Numbered from the stretch's first letter, positions 47,245 through 57,622 are shown. The stretch: 64,000 nucleotides of DNA from JAPSGM01 sp963777045 (GCA_963777045.1 CAVZPD010000009.1:310001-374000); one strand, 5' to 3'. Numbers and translations: made by a program. Notes: generated by a model from the letters alone, not told the origin.

Positions 47245-49959
47245 CCATGGACTACGACGTACTGGTCGTCGGCAGCGGCATCGGGGGCATGGAATCCGCC
47301 CTGAAGCTCGGCGACATGGGCTACCGCGTCCTGCTGGTCGAGAAGGAGGCCAGCGTCGGCGGGAAGATGATCCTGCTCGAGCAAGGTCTTCCCGACGCTC
47401 GACTGCGCCAGCTGCATCTCGACGCCGAAGATGGCCTCGACCATCCATCACCCGAACATCAAGGTGCTGACCTACAGGGAGGTCAGGGGGATCCAGCCGG
47501 AGGCCGATGGGCGCTTCCGCGCCAGCATCCGCCAGAAGGCACGCTACGTGGACGAGGCAACGTGCACCGGTTGCCAGCTGTGCGAGATGGCCTGCACCGT
47601 CGCGGTTCCGGACCAGTTCAACGCGGACCTGGTCGCGCGGCGGGCCGCCTACATCGCCTTCCCGCAGGCCGTCCCGAAGAAGGCGGTCATCGACCGCCAG
47701 GGATCCTCGCCGTGCACCTTCGCCTGCCCGGCCGGCATCGAGGCCACGGGTACGTCTCGCTGATCCGCAGCGGTGAGTACGAGAAGGCGCATCGGCTGGT
47801 GCTGGACGCCACCCGCTGGTCGGCACCCTGGGCCGCGCCTGCTACGCGCCCTGCGAGGCCGATTGCACGCGCGGATCGCTGGAGGGGACGCTGCCCATCC
47901 GTCGCCTGAAGCGCTTCATCTCCGACCGCCACATCGAGGCCGGCGACGGAGCTGGGCATCGACGTCGCCGAGCCGAACGGCCGCCGCGTGGCGATCGTCG
48001 GTTCCGGCCCCGCCGGCCTGACCGCCGCGTGGCAGCTGGCCGGCAAGGGATACGCGGTGAAGATCCTCGAGGCGGCGCCCGAGCCGGGCGGCTACCTGCG
48101 CCTGGCCATCCCGTCCTATCGCCTCCCGGCTGAGGTCGTGGAGCGGGACATCGACAACGTGCGCGCGCTGGGCGTGGAGATCGTGACCGGTACGCCGGTC
48201 CGTGACGTGGAGGCCCTGAAGGAGGACGGCTACGACGCCGTCCTGCTGGCCACCGGCACGCCGCGATCGAGCGAGCCTGGGCGTCCCGGGCGAGGACCGT
48301 CTGGGCGTGATGGGCGGCACCGAGTTCCTGCGCAAGGTGAAGCTCGACGAGCCGATGGACCTCGCCGGTAAGCGGGTGGTCGTCGTCGGCGGCGGGAACG
48401 TCGCCATGGACACCGCCCGCGTGGCGCGACGGCTGGGCGCAGCGTCGGTGACGGTCGCCTACCGCCGCGGCCGGGCCGAGATGCCGGCGCACCACGTCGA
48501 GGCGGATGACGCGGAGAAGGAGGGCGTCGAGTTCGCGCTCCAGGTCGCCCCGGTCGAGGTGTGGGCGACGAGGAGGGCGCGGTCAGCGGATTGCGCTGCA
48601 CGAGGATGGAGCTGGGCGAGCCGGACGCCTCCGGACGCCGCCGCCCGGAGCCGATCTCCGGCAGCGAGCACGTGATCCCGTGCGAGGTGATCATCAGCGC
48701 CATCGGTATTCGCGCCGACGCGGCGGCCTTCGCGGAGTCCGCAGCGGCCAGGCCGAACGGCACCCTCGAGGCCGACGCGGCCACCTGCCAGACGCAGACG
48801 CCGTGGCTCTTCGCGGCGGGCGACGTGGTCAACGGCGCGACCGACATCACGCGCGCCGTGGGCGAGGGCCGCCGGGCGGCGCACATGATCGACCGCTGGC
48901 TGAACGGACGAGCCGATGGACGGCTTCGACCTGCGCCTGCCGGTGATCGACAAGGAGCGGGTGCTCGCTCGGCAGAAGGAGTACACCTGCGCCCGGCCGC
49001 CGCCGAGGCGACGGCGTGACCCTGGAGCCGGCGCCGATCGACTTCCGCGAGGTCGAGGCGCCGCTGAGCGAGGAGGAGGCGCACGAGGCGGCCGCACGCT
49101 GCCTGGACTGCGCCGTCTGCTCCGGCTGCAACGAGTGCGTCAGCGCCTGACCCGGTCGACGGCTGCATCGACCTGCACGCCCGCGAGCAGGAGCGCGAGG
49201 TCGAGGTTGGAGCGGTGGTCGTTTCGACCGGCTTCAAGCTGTTCGCCGCCGACCTCAAGCCGGAGTACGGCTTCGGTACCTTCAAGAACGTCATCACCGG
49301 CATGCAGATGGATCGGCTGCTGGCGCCGACGCGGCCGTTCAACACCATCCTGCGTCCGGGCGACGGGAAGGTCCCGGAGCGGATCGCCTACGTCATGTGC
49401 ACCGGCTCGCGGGACGAGACGGTCGGCAACCCGCTCTGCTCGCGCTTCTGCTGCATGTACTCGATCAAGCAGAACCAGCTGATCATGGGCGCCCTGCCGC
49501 TGGCCGACGTGACGGTCCACTACATGGACATCCGCGCCCCGGGCAAGCGCTACGACGAGTTCTACGAGCAGGCCAAGTCGATGGGCGCGGCCTACGTGAA
49601 GGGACGCGTGGCCAAGATCACCGAGACCGACGAGCGGCAACCTCATCCTGCACTACGAGGACATCGAGAACGGCGGCGGCATCGCCACCGCCGAGTACGA
49701 CCTGGTGGTGCTGGCCGTCGGGGTCCAGCCCAACAGCGACGCGCAGGCGCTCTTCCCGGAGGGCGACCTGGCCCTCGACGAGTGGCGCTGGGTGGCGGAG
49801 CCGAACGAGGACCTGGACCCCGGCCTGACAAGCATCCCGGGCGTCTACGTCGCGGGTGCGGCATCCGGCGCCAAGGACATCGCCGATTCGATCCTGCACG
49901 CCGGGGCAGCGGTGGCCCAGGTCGCGGCGCACCTCGAGAAGGTGAAGGTGCCGGCATGA
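47241..49959 (+). CDS. HdrA-type flavoprotein with an embedded GltD (NAD(P)H oxidoreductase) module, many frameshifts
   Basis: About 905 residues. It opens with an HdrA FAD fold (YDVLVVGSGIGGMESALKLG, VLLVEKEASVGGKM) and a CTGCQLCEMACTVAV cluster. A GltD-like insert follows: its N-terminal Fe-S segment (SPCTFACPAGIEATG, GRACYAPCEADCTRGSLEG) and two nucleotide folds (VAIVGSGPAGLTAAWQLAGK and VVVVGGGNVAMDTARVARRL). The insert ends LFAAGDVVNGATDITRAVGE. HdrA then resumes (CLDCAVCSGCNECVSA, YVMCTGSRDETVGNPLCSRF, VYVAGAASGAKDIADSILHA). Breaks lie near 47395, 47750, 47850, 47950, 48270, 48565, 48920, 49010, 49150 and 49640. It starts at 47241 or 47247. Confidence 0.85.
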
Positions 49960-51700
49960 GCGAAAGGACTGAGGGCGGCCGCCGCATCGGCGTCTACGTC
50001 TGCCACTGCGGCGGGAACATCTCCGACTACGTCGATGTGGACAAGGTGATCGCGTCGATCGAGGACGGCGGGGACGTCGTGGTCGCCAAGACGGCCATGT
50101 TCACCTGCTCGGACGCGACGCAGCAGGAGATGATCCAGGACATCGAGGAGCAGAAGCTGGACGGCCTGGTGGTCGCCTCCTGCTCGCCCAAGCTGCACAC
50201 CTACACGTTCCGCGGCGTGGCCGAGCCGCGCTGGCCTGAACCCGTACGAGTACACGCAGGTGAACATCCGCGAGCAGTGCTCCTGGGTGCACACCGATGA
50301 CGAGGCCGCGGCGACCGAGAAGGCGACCGGCGCTCGTGCGCGCGGGCATCGCCCGCACCCGGCTGACCACGCCGCTCGAGCCGATCGTGGTCGAGACGGT
50401 GCCGCGCACGCTGGTCATCGGCGGCGGCATCGCCGGACTGCGCGCGGCGGTCGGCCTGGCCGACGTCGGGCTGGGCGTGGTCCTGGTCGAGCGCGAGCTG
50501 ACGCTGGGTGGCTGGATCGGCCGCTTCGGGGAGATCTATCCCGCACGACCGCGACGGACGCGGCGCTGATCGACGGCCTCGTCGCAGGCCGTCGAGGCGC
50601 GACCGGGCATCACGGTGCTGACCGGCGCCGAGCTGGTCGCCAAGTCGGGCAGCTTCGGCAACTACGACGTGGAGATCCGGGTCGGCGGCGAGGGCGCCGG
50701 CACGGTCCACGAGCGGGTTGGCTCGATCGTGGTGGCGACCGGCTTCGACAGCTACCAGCCGGAGGCCGGCGAGTTCGGCTACGGGATCGACGGCGTCCTC
50801 ACCCTGCCGGAGTTCAAGGAGCTGGTGGACGGAGCCGACGGCGCGCTGGCCTACCACGGCCGGCCGGTGCGCAGCATCGCCTACGTCTACTGCGTCGGCA
50901 GCCGGCAGCCGGATGGCAACCAGTACTGCTCGCGCTACTGCTGCGCGGCGACGTGCCATGCGGCCATCGAGGTTTCGGGGCTGGACCCGAGCATCCGGCA
51001 GTACCACCTCTACCGCGACATGCGCACGTACGGAAAGCTCGAGGAGCTCTACACCGATGCCCGCAAGGCGGGCTCGGTCTTCCTCAAGTTCCCCGACGAG
51101 GCACCGCCGGCGGTCGCCGCCGGTGACGACGGCACGCTGACCGTCACGGTTACGGACCTGCTGACGGAGGGCCGCGAGCTGGCGATCGGCGTGGACCTGG
51201 TGGTGCTGGTAACCGGCATGGTGCCGCGCACCAACGAGGAGCTGATCGCCACGCTCAAGCTGCCGGTGGGCAACGACGGCTTCTTCAACGAGATCCACCC
51301 CAAGCTGCGGCCGGTGGAGACGGTGGTGGACGGCGTGCTGATCGCCGGCGCCTGCCAGGGGCCGAAGACCTCGTCCGAGAGCGTGGCCTCCGGACTGGCC
51401 GCCGTCACCCAGAGCGCCGCCATGCTGCGTCGCGGCTTCGCCGAGCTGGACCCGCTGGTCGCGGAGGTCCACGCCGAGGCGTGCACGGCGTGTGACGCCT
51501 GCCTGGATGCCTGCCCCTACGGCGCCATCTCGATGACCGAGATGGACGGACGGCAGGTGGCCGTCATCAGCGAGACCGGCTGCAAGGGCTGCGGCGGCTG
51601 CGTCCCGATCTGCCCCGAGAACGCCATCGACCTGCGCGGGTACACCGACGCCCAGGTCACGGCCATGATCGACAGCCTTGTGGAGGTACCGGTCGGATGA
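49956..51700 (+). CDS. HdrA-family iron-sulfur flavoprotein (QmoA/B-like), frameshifted
   Basis: Heterodisulfide-reductase-A type electron carrier, about 580 residues. The N-terminal domain is GVYVCHCGGNISDYVDVDKV, then LVVASCSPKLHTYTFR and QVNIREQCSWVH. The FAD fold is VIGGGIAGLRAAVGLADVGL with ERELTLGGWIGRFG. The HdrA cluster is YVYCVGSRQPDGNQYCSRYC. Two C-terminal ferredoxin motifs are CTACDACLDACPYGAI and CKGCGGCVPICPENAI. Breaks lie near 50225, 50330, 50540 and 50590; after that the frame is clean. The ATG overlaps the previous stop, and the stop overlaps the next ATG. Confidence 0.88.
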
Positions 51701-51942
51701 GCGCGACCACCAGGGAGATCCGCGAGATCGTGCGGGAGGAGCCGGCGATGCGCCGACGAATCCTGGCCGCGCTGCGCGAGGGGCCGCGAACGGTCCCGGA
51801 GATCGCCGAGGCGATCGGCGCACCGTCGCACGAGATGGTGTACTGGATCATGGGCATGCGGCGCTACGGCTGGGTCAGCGAGGTCCGCGAAGCAGCCGAT
51901 GACGGCTACTTCCGCTACGAGCTGACCGGGAGGGAGTCATGA
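51697..51942 (+). CDS. Small winged-helix protein inside the Hdr operon
   Basis: An 81-residue protein with a compact helix-turn-helix (RRRILAALREGPRTVPEIAE, AIGAPSHEMVYWIMGMRRYG) and a beta-wing (WVSEVREAADDGYFRYELTG). It overlaps both neighbours by four bases. It therefore must be translated with them, in amounts like those of enzyme subunits. It may be a local regulator, or a structural subunit using the fold for protein contacts. The frame is intact. Confidence 0.78.
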   Translation: MSATTREIREIVREEPAMRRRILAALREGPRTVPEIAEAIGAPSHEMVYWIMGMRRYGWVSEVREAADDGYFRYELTGRES

Positions 51943-53127
51943 CCGCATTGGTCCAACCCGGCCTCTACGCGGAGCTGCAGGCCTTCGGTGCCAGCGACAT
52001 CTCGGCCTGCTTCAGCTGCGGCACCTGCACTGCCACCTGTCCGCTGGTGGCAGCAGGACGCGACCTTCCCGCGGCGACTGATCCGCTACGCGCAGGTGGG
52101 CCTCAAGGACGAGCTGATCTCGAGCAAGGAGATCTGGTCCTGCTACTACTGCGGCGAGTGCTCGGAGAGCTGCCCCACGGAGGCTGGTCCAAGCGAATTC
52201 ATGGCGGCTGCGCGCCGCTACGCGATCGCCAGCTACGACGGGACCGGGCTGGCCCGACTGATGTACCTGCGGCCGATCGTCGGCACGGCGATCGCGCTGC
52301 TGCTGGCTGCGTTCTTCGCCCTGTTCATGTTGGCGGGGCGCGGGCGAGCAGAACAGCGAGAGCGCTGGCCCTCTTCGAGTTCGTCCCGTACGAGCTGATC
52401 CACAACATCGGCCTGGCGGTGATGATCCTGGTGGCGCTGGCGGGCCTGGCTGGGCATCGTGCGCATGGCGCGTCGCATCGGCCGAACGGAGGGCGTGATG
52501 GCCTGCGGTCGCTCGTCGCGGGACGGGCCGCGCTGCGCCGGACGCGGGTACGCGCTGTGGAGCGCCATCGGCCTCGAGTCGCTGGGTCAGCGGCGATACC
52601 GGGCCGAGTGCGAGCCGGAGGTCGCCGCGCTGCCCTGGTATCGGCGCCGGTGGCTCGTCCACGCCGCCACCATGTGGGGCTTCCTTGGGCTGTTGGCGGC
52701 CACCATTGCCGACTACGGCCTGGACATCCTCGGCGTCAAGGAGACCGGCACCCCGGTGGCACTCTGGTATCCGGTTCGGCTGCTGGGGACCGTGGCAGGC
52801 CTCCTCCTGGTCTACGGCGTGACCGTGCTGATCATCGACCGCTACCGCCGTGCTGATCGCTCGCGCGATCACTCGACCAACGCCGACTGGACACTGCTGG
52901 GCCTGCTCTGGGTCACCGGCGTCACCGGATTCGTGCTCGAGCTCGCCCTCTACCTCCCGGATGCCCCGGCCTGGGGCTACTGGGTCTTCCTGTTCCACGT
53001 GGCAGTCGCCATGGAGCTCGTCCTCCTGGCGCCGTTCATGAAGCTGGCGCACGCCGTCTATCGGCCGGTCGCGCTCTTCTTCCTTGCGCTGGCGAGGCGT
53101 CCAGTGCCGGGCGATTCGACAGCCTGA
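51939..53127 (+). CDS. QmoC-like subunit: HdrC-type Fe-S domain fused to a membrane cytochrome-b-like domain, frameshifted
   Basis: The N-terminus has two [4Fe-4S] motifs of the HdrC type, CFSCGTCTATCPL and CYYCGECSESCPTEA. A membrane part with about six helices follows (LRPIVGTAIALLLAAFFALF, FVPYELIHNIGLAVMILVAL, WLVHAATMWGFLGLLAATIA, LLGTVAGLLLVYGVTVLIID, WVFLFHVAVAMELVLLAPFM). Conserved histidines in several helices (LIHNIG, VHAATM, FHVAVA) could ligate heme b. This HdrC-HdrE architecture is that of QmoC, which passes electrons to or from menaquinone. Breaks lie near 52050, 52350 and 52455. Confidence 0.85.
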
Positions 53128-53150
53128 GCCGATCACAAGGAGGCCATTCC

Positions 53151-53642
53151 ATGACATCCACCCTGCCCCGCGTGACGCATGAGCATCATGAACGGCTCAT
53201 GGGTCACGTCGACCATCTGCCCGAGCTGGCCGAGCTGCTGCTCGCCGCCCCGCTCGAGGAGCTGGACCCACGCCTCGCGGAAGCGAGCGAGCTGTTCCGT
53301 GATCTGCTCCTGCCGCACCTCGAGGCGGCGGAGACGAACCTCTACCCGGAGCTCGAGCGCCTCATGCAGAACCGGCACTCGATGGCGCCCATGCGCCAGG
53401 AGCACGAGGCGATCCGGCGCCGCATCGGCGAGTACGAGAAGGTGCGCGGCGCCTTCGCGGGACGCCGACCGTCCGTCTCCCAGTCGGTTGCCCTGCGACG
53501 CATCATCTATCGCCTCTACGCCCTGCTCAAGATCCATCTTGTCGAAGAGGAGATCTACGTCCACCTCATCGAGCGTGGGGTGGAGCCAGAGGCAGCGGAG
53601 ATGCTGGCGGCGGCCATGGACCACCCGATCGGCGCTCACTGA
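53151..53642 (+). CDS. Hemerythrin HHE-domain protein
   Basis: Four-helix bundle with a di-iron site, used for oxygen, nitric oxide or iron sensing and handling. The ligand histidines and acids are in THEHHERLMGHVDHL, LLPHLEAAETNLYPELE, MRQEHEAIRRRIGEYE and LLKIHLVEEEIYVHLIE. At 163 residues it has the usual length. A strong ribosome site AAGGAGG precedes the ATG by six bases. It starts 23 bases after the QmoC-like gene, so it may be part of the same transcript. The frame is intact. Confidence 0.92.
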   Translation: MTSTLPRVTHEHHERLMGHVDHLPELAELLLAAPLEELDPRLAEASELFRDLLLPHLEAAETNLYPELERLMQNRHSMAPMRQEHEAIRRRIGEYEKVRGAFAGRRPSVSQSVALRRIIYRLYALLKIHLVEEEIYVHLIERGVEPEAAEMLAAAMDHPIGAH

Positions 53643-53668
53643 GCCGGCCGGCAGCCGCCGACGGTGGC

Positions 53669-53697
53669 GCGCGGGCTCCGCGGGGTGGAGCCCGCGC
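53669..53697. terminator. 11-bp hairpin after the first hemerythrin gene
   Basis: gcgcgggctcc and ggagcccgcgc pair perfectly around a 7-base loop (53680-53686), between the hemerythrin stop and the PadR start. There is no T-run follow-up, as for other 3' hairpins in this window. It probably marks the end of the Hdr-hemerythrin transcript. Confidence 0.5.
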
Positions 53698-53717
53698 CGT
53701 ATGCTCCCGGTGCCATG

Positions 53718-54170
53718 AGCGCACAGCCCGATGAGCAGCCCACCAGCGCACACGCGCTGGCATCCGACCGCGATGCGCGCGGTGCCCCGGTGCATCGCGG
53801 CTGGACGCCCGCCGGTGGTCGCCGTCGCTGGATGGAGCCCTTCGTCCTGGTTCTTCTGACGCGCGGCGGGACGCACGGGTACGCGATCATGGGAGAGCTC
53901 GAGGCGATGGGCGTCAGCAGCGGCCCGATCGACGTCGGACAGGTCTACCGCACGCTGCGCGATTTGGAGGCGGCCGGCCAGGTGCGCTCGACGTGGTCGC
54001 GAGATCCGGTCGGGCCGCAGAGGAGGGAGTACGAGCTCACCGAGGCTGGCATCGAGGCGCTGGAGGAGTGGGCAGCAGTCATGAAGGATCGGTCACGGCT
54101 CATCAACCTCTTCAAGAAGCGCCTCCGCGCCAGCGGGGCACGTCCTGGCACAGCGAGCGGAGGAGCGTGA
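53718..54170 (+). CDS. PadR-family transcription regulator
   Basis: Winged-helix repressor. The PadR core starts at about residue 40: RRWMEPFVLVLLTRGGTHGY, AIMGELEAMGVSSGPIDVGQ, VYRTLRDLEAAGQVRSTWSR and PVGPQRREYELTEAGIEALE. The dimerising C-terminal helix is EEWAAVMKDRSRLINLFKKR. The first 35 residues are probably disordered; the ATG at 53718 is the only convincing start. The gene lies between two hemerythrin genes and one base before the second. It likely controls that pair. The frame is intact. Confidence 0.88.
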   Translation, partial: SAQPDEQPTSAHALASDRDARGAPVHRGWTPAGGRRRWMEPFVLVLLTRGGTHGYAIMGELEAMGVSSGPIDVGQVYRTLRDLEAAGQVRSTWSRDPVGPQRREYELTEAGIEALEEWAAVMKDRSRLINLFKKRLRASGARPGTASGGA

Positions 54171-54171
54171 C

Positions 54172-54654
54172 GTGTCCGTGCTCAGCAGGCAGCTCGGCGA
54201 CGAGCACGCCAAGCTCATGCCGCACGTCGACGAGCTGCGCATCATCGCCGACGAGGCTCCCGGCGTTCCGCACGAGTCGCTGCGGGCCAGGGTCCGCGAT
54301 GAGCACCAGTTCCTCGTCCGCGACTTCCTGCCGCACATGGATGCCGAACAGGAGACGCTCTACCCGGTGATGGAGCGGGTCGGCCGCGGCCCGAGCCTGC
54401 CGCTCTCGCACGCGCACGAGGAGATCAGGGGACTGATCGATGCGCTCGGGGCATTGAGCGAGCCGGGAGGGGTCGTCGGCGCAGGTTGGCTGCTCGAGGC
54501 GCGGCGCGTCCTCTACCAGCTCTTCGCCTTCCTGAAGGTCCACCTCGCCGAGGAGGAGCTGTTCGCTCCGTCGCTGGAAGCCGAGCTGTCGGAGCGGGAG
54601 GGGACGGAGCTGGCGGCGCGCCTCGAGTTCGGCGCCCCACCTCGGGCGGACTGA
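54172..54654 (+). CDS. Second hemerythrin HHE-domain protein
   Basis: 160-residue four-helix protein with hemerythrin ligands in LGDEHAKLMPHVDELR, DFLPHMDAEQETLYPVME, LSHAHEEIRGLIDALG and FLKVHLAEEELFAPSLE. It is related to the protein at 53151 but clearly diverged. The GTG start at 54172 lies one base after the PadR stop, implying translational coupling with that regulator. Its iron site may report oxygen or nitric oxide to the PadR protein, but no direct evidence is present. The frame is intact. Confidence 0.9.
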   Translation: MSVLSRQLGDEHAKLMPHVDELRIIADEAPGVPHESLRARVRDEHQFLVRDFLPHMDAEQETLYPVMERVGRGPSLPLSHAHEEIRGLIDALGALSEPGGVVGAGWLLEARRVLYQLFAFLKVHLAEEELFAPSLEAELSEREGTELAARLEFGAPPRAD

Positions 54655-54718
54655 CCCTCGACGCTGCTCACGGAGGCGGCCGGCCGAGCGGCATGCGAAG
54701 TGCACCCCGCGCTGCGGC

Positions 54719-55423
54719 GTGGTCACCGAATCGCACCGCGTCCGCCGCGAGCGGTACCGTCTCGCGGTCCAGGTCGAGAAGCTGCTCGACCCTCCTGCGA
54801 CCTACCTCGCGTTCGTCTTCGCCGGCGCCCTGGCGCTGGAGCTGGTGCTCACCGCGCAGGGCCGCGACGTGCCGGCAGCCCTCGACTGGCTCGAGCTCGG
54901 CATCTGGGCGTTCTTCGGCGTGCACTTCCTGCTGGGCTTCGGGATCGCCCCCGAGAAGTTGCGCTACGTGCGCCGCAACTGGCTGACCGTCCTCTCGCTG
55001 GCCGTTCCGTTCCTCCGCGTCATCCGCGTCCTGCGCGTCGTTGCGGTGCTGCGCGCCGTCCGCCTGGTCCGCATCTTCACCAGCCTCAACCGGACCGCGG
55101 CAAGCCTGCGACGGGCCATGGTCTGGAACTCGGCCGGGCTGGCCATCGGTCTGGCAACCTCGGTCCTGGTGCTCGGATCGGCCGGGCTGTTCCTCTTCGA
55201 AGCCGAGGCACCCGAGTCCCAGGTGCGAACCTACGCGGATGCGCTGTGGTGGTGCGCGGCCACGCTCACCAGCGTGGGTGCCGCCTTCGAGCCGATCACC
55301 ATAGGCGGGCGCGTCATCGCGCTCTTCGTCATGGTCGCCGGCCTGGTACTGCTGGGATACGTGGCGGGCGTTCTGAGCACGATGCTCTTCAGCCGGCGCG
55401 TCGAGCCGCGCCGGCGCCAGTGA
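54719..55423 (+). CDS. Voltage-gated-channel-like ion transport protein with a non-canonical filter
   Basis: Six hydrophobic segments are arranged like a voltage-gated potassium channel subunit. S1 is near YLAFVFAGALALELVLTAQG. The voltage-sensor-like S4 is LRVIRVLRVVAVLRAVRLVR, with an arginine every three or four residues. S5 is GLAIGLATSVLVLGSAGLFL, the pore loop is ALWWCAATLTSVGAAFEPIT and S6 is VIALFVMVAGLVLLGYVAGV. The selectivity filter reads TSVGA where potassium channels have TVGYGD, so ion selectivity is doubtful. It starts with GTG at 54719; 234 residues. The frame is intact. Confidence 0.82.
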   Translation: MVTESHRVRRERYRLAVQVEKLLDPPATYLAFVFAGALALELVLTAQGRDVPAALDWLELGIWAFFGVHFLLGFGIAPEKLRYVRRNWLTVLSLAVPFLRVIRVLRVVAVLRAVRLVRIFTSLNRTAASLRRAMVWNSAGLAIGLATSVLVLGSAGLFLFEAEAPESQVRTYADALWWCAATLTSVGAAFEPITIGGRVIALFVMVAGLVLLGYVAGVLSTMLFSRRVEPRRRQ

Positions 55424-55502
55424 CAGTTCGCGACGGACCGCCATATCGTCGGCCTGCTTCTTGCAGGCGTAGCACGCACAACGGCGGCACGAGGAGCCGA
55501 GG

Positions 55503-55898
55503 GTGGCTGAGGCTGGGTTCGGAACAGGGGTAGAACACGCCGAGATGCGAGCGATGGTGGTGGAGGACGATGCTGCCCTCCGCACGATCTACGGTGATGC
55601 GCTACGAGACTTCGGGCACGAGGTGCGAACGGCGCGCGATGGGCAGGCAGCACTGGCGATCCTCGACTCGGGCTGGACGCCCTCAGTCGTGTTCATGGAT
55701 CTGCGCATGCCCGGGATGGACGGCTGGGAGTTCGCTCGCCGGCTCAGGTCACGTGGCCGCATGGACGAGATCCGCCTGGTGGTGGTCGCGGCCCACGTCC
55801 AGATCGACCGCGAAGCGCGAGATCTCGGAGCCGATGCCTGGCTGCAGAAGCCGTTCGACCTTGCACGCTTGGACGAGCAGGCGCGCCAGGCCGGCTAG
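55503..55898 (+). CDS. Single-domain response regulator
   Basis: Receiver domain only. The acidic pocket is RAMVVEDDAALRTIYGDALR, the phosphorylated aspartate is in PSVVFMDLRMPGMDGWEFAR and the conserved lysine is in ADAWLQKPFDLARL. The GTG at 55503 gives 131 residues; an ATG at 55545 (MRAMVVEDD) is an alternative nearer the usual start. It lies 18 bases before a PAS/GAF histidine kinase and is probably its partner. No output domain is present. The frame is intact. Confidence 0.87.
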   Translation: MAEAGFGTGVEHAEMRAMVVEDDAALRTIYGDALRDFGHEVRTARDGQAALAILDSGWTPSVVFMDLRMPGMDGWEFARRLRSRGRMDEIRLVVVAAHVQIDREARDLGADAWLQKPFDLARLDEQARQAG

Positions 55899-55916
55899 GG
55901 TCCCCGGCAGCCCCGC

Positions 55917-57537
55917 ATGACGGAACTCGACGGCCGCCTGCCGGCGATCCTCGACAGCGTCGCTGGCGGCGTCACCGTGCTCGATCGGTCCGGCATCGTG
56001 CGGTTTGCGAACGATGCCGCCGCGCGACTCCTGGGTCGTCGTGGCGCGGACGAGCTGATCGGCCGATCCGGCGCAGAGCTCGCCGGGGAGTTCGAGCTGC
56101 TCGACGACCAGGGCAAGCCGATGCGCCCGGCAGATACGCCGACCCAACGGGCCATGGCCGGTGAGAAGTCGGCGGAAGCGGTAATTCATTTTCGGTCGCG
56201 GGGCGCGCCTCGGGACCGCTTCGCGACGGTCCGCGCTCGGCTGCTGGCGGGGGAAGGCAGGGAGGACGACCTCGTCGTCACCGCCTTCCAGGACGTCACA
56301 TCCCTGAAGCGGAGCGAGGCGCGGCTCCGGTTCGTCTCCGAGGCGAGCGCCATCCTCGCCGAATCGGTCGACTACGCCGGAACGCTGCACCGCGTGGCCG
56401 ACATCTGCGTTCCGCAGCTCGCCGACTGGTGCGTGGTGGATGTGCTGGAAGACTCCGTCGGCATGCATCGCGTCGCTGTCGCGCACGTGGACCAGGAGAA
56501 GCTGGCGCTGGCTGAGGAGATGCGGGATCGCTGGCCGCCCGACCCCGACAGCGGGCTGATGCGCAGGATGCTCGAGACGCGGCGACCGGTGCACATCGTC
56601 GACATGGATTCAGAGATGCTGGCCAGCGCAGCGCGAGACTCGGAGCACCTGGCCGTGCTGCGCGAGATCGGCATCCGATCGGTCCTGGTGGTGCCGATCA
56701 ACGCCCGTGGCGAGGTCATCGGCGCGTTGAGCCTGGTCCAGGCGGAGTCGGACCGCCAATTCACGAGGGACGACATCCAGCTCTGCCGAGGAGCTCGGGC
56801 GGCGGGCCGGGGCAGCGATCGACGCTGCACGCCTGCTGTGGGAGGCGAAGGAGATCGCCCGCAGCCGCGATGAGTTCCTGGCGGTCGCCTCGCACGACAT
56901 GCGCACGCCGCTCGCGGCGGTGCGCGGCTACGCGCAGCTCGCCCGTCGTCAGATCGAGCACGGCGAGCCGGACCTCGCGCGGCTGGACGGCTGGCTGGCG
57001 GAGATCGACGGCGTCGTCGGCCGCCTGGACACGCTGGTGGGCGAGCTGATGGACGCGAGCCTCATTCACGGTGGACGCGAGGTGCCGCTCAAGTCGGCCA
57101 CGACGGACCTCGGCGAGATCGGCGGCGAGCTGATCGAGCGGCAGCGAGCGCTGAGCGAACGACACCAGTTCGTGCTCGACGTCCCGGAGGAGGGCCCAAT
57201 CGGCCTGTGGGACCCGGCTCGGGTGGCGCGCGTGCTGGAGAACCTGCTCGACAACGCGGTGAAGTACAGCCCCGATGGAGGCGAGATCCGTCTCAGCATC
57301 GGTGCGGAGGGCGACGTTGCCGTGGCGTCGGTGATCGACCACGGCATCGGCATCCCGCTCTCGGAGCGCGACCTCATCTTCAGCGCCCGCTACCGGGGGC
57401 TGAATTCAGGTGGCATCAAGGGCACCGGCATCGGCCTGGCGGGATCGCGCAGGCTGATGGAGCAGATGGGGGGCATGCTGACCGTCGAGTCGCGGGTGGG
57501 CGAGGGCTCCACGTTCACCGTGCGCCTGCCGCTCTGA
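55917..57537 (+). CDS. PAS-GAF sensor histidine kinase, one frameshift
   Basis: Cytoplasmic kinase of about 540 residues. The N-terminal PAS is LPAILDSVAGGVTVLDRSGI, then RFANDAAARLLGRRGADELI. A GAF domain follows (DYAGTLHRVADICVPQLADW, IGIRSVLVVPINARGEVIGA). After a break near 56795 comes the HisKA box SRDEFLAVASHDMRTPLAAV, with phospho-acceptor histidine SHDMRTP. The ATPase follows: N-box LENLLDNAVKYSPDGG, D-box VIDHGIGIPLSERD and GIKGTGIGLAGSRRLMEQMG. No membrane helices are present. It is adjacent to the single-domain regulator at 55503. Confidence 0.9.
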
Positions 57538-57622
57538 TCCCTCCCGGCACGGCATACGCGGATAATTGAACGCGGACCGCCCGCCCCCTGGCGGCCGGAG
57601 CATTGCAGCGAGACCGACCCAC

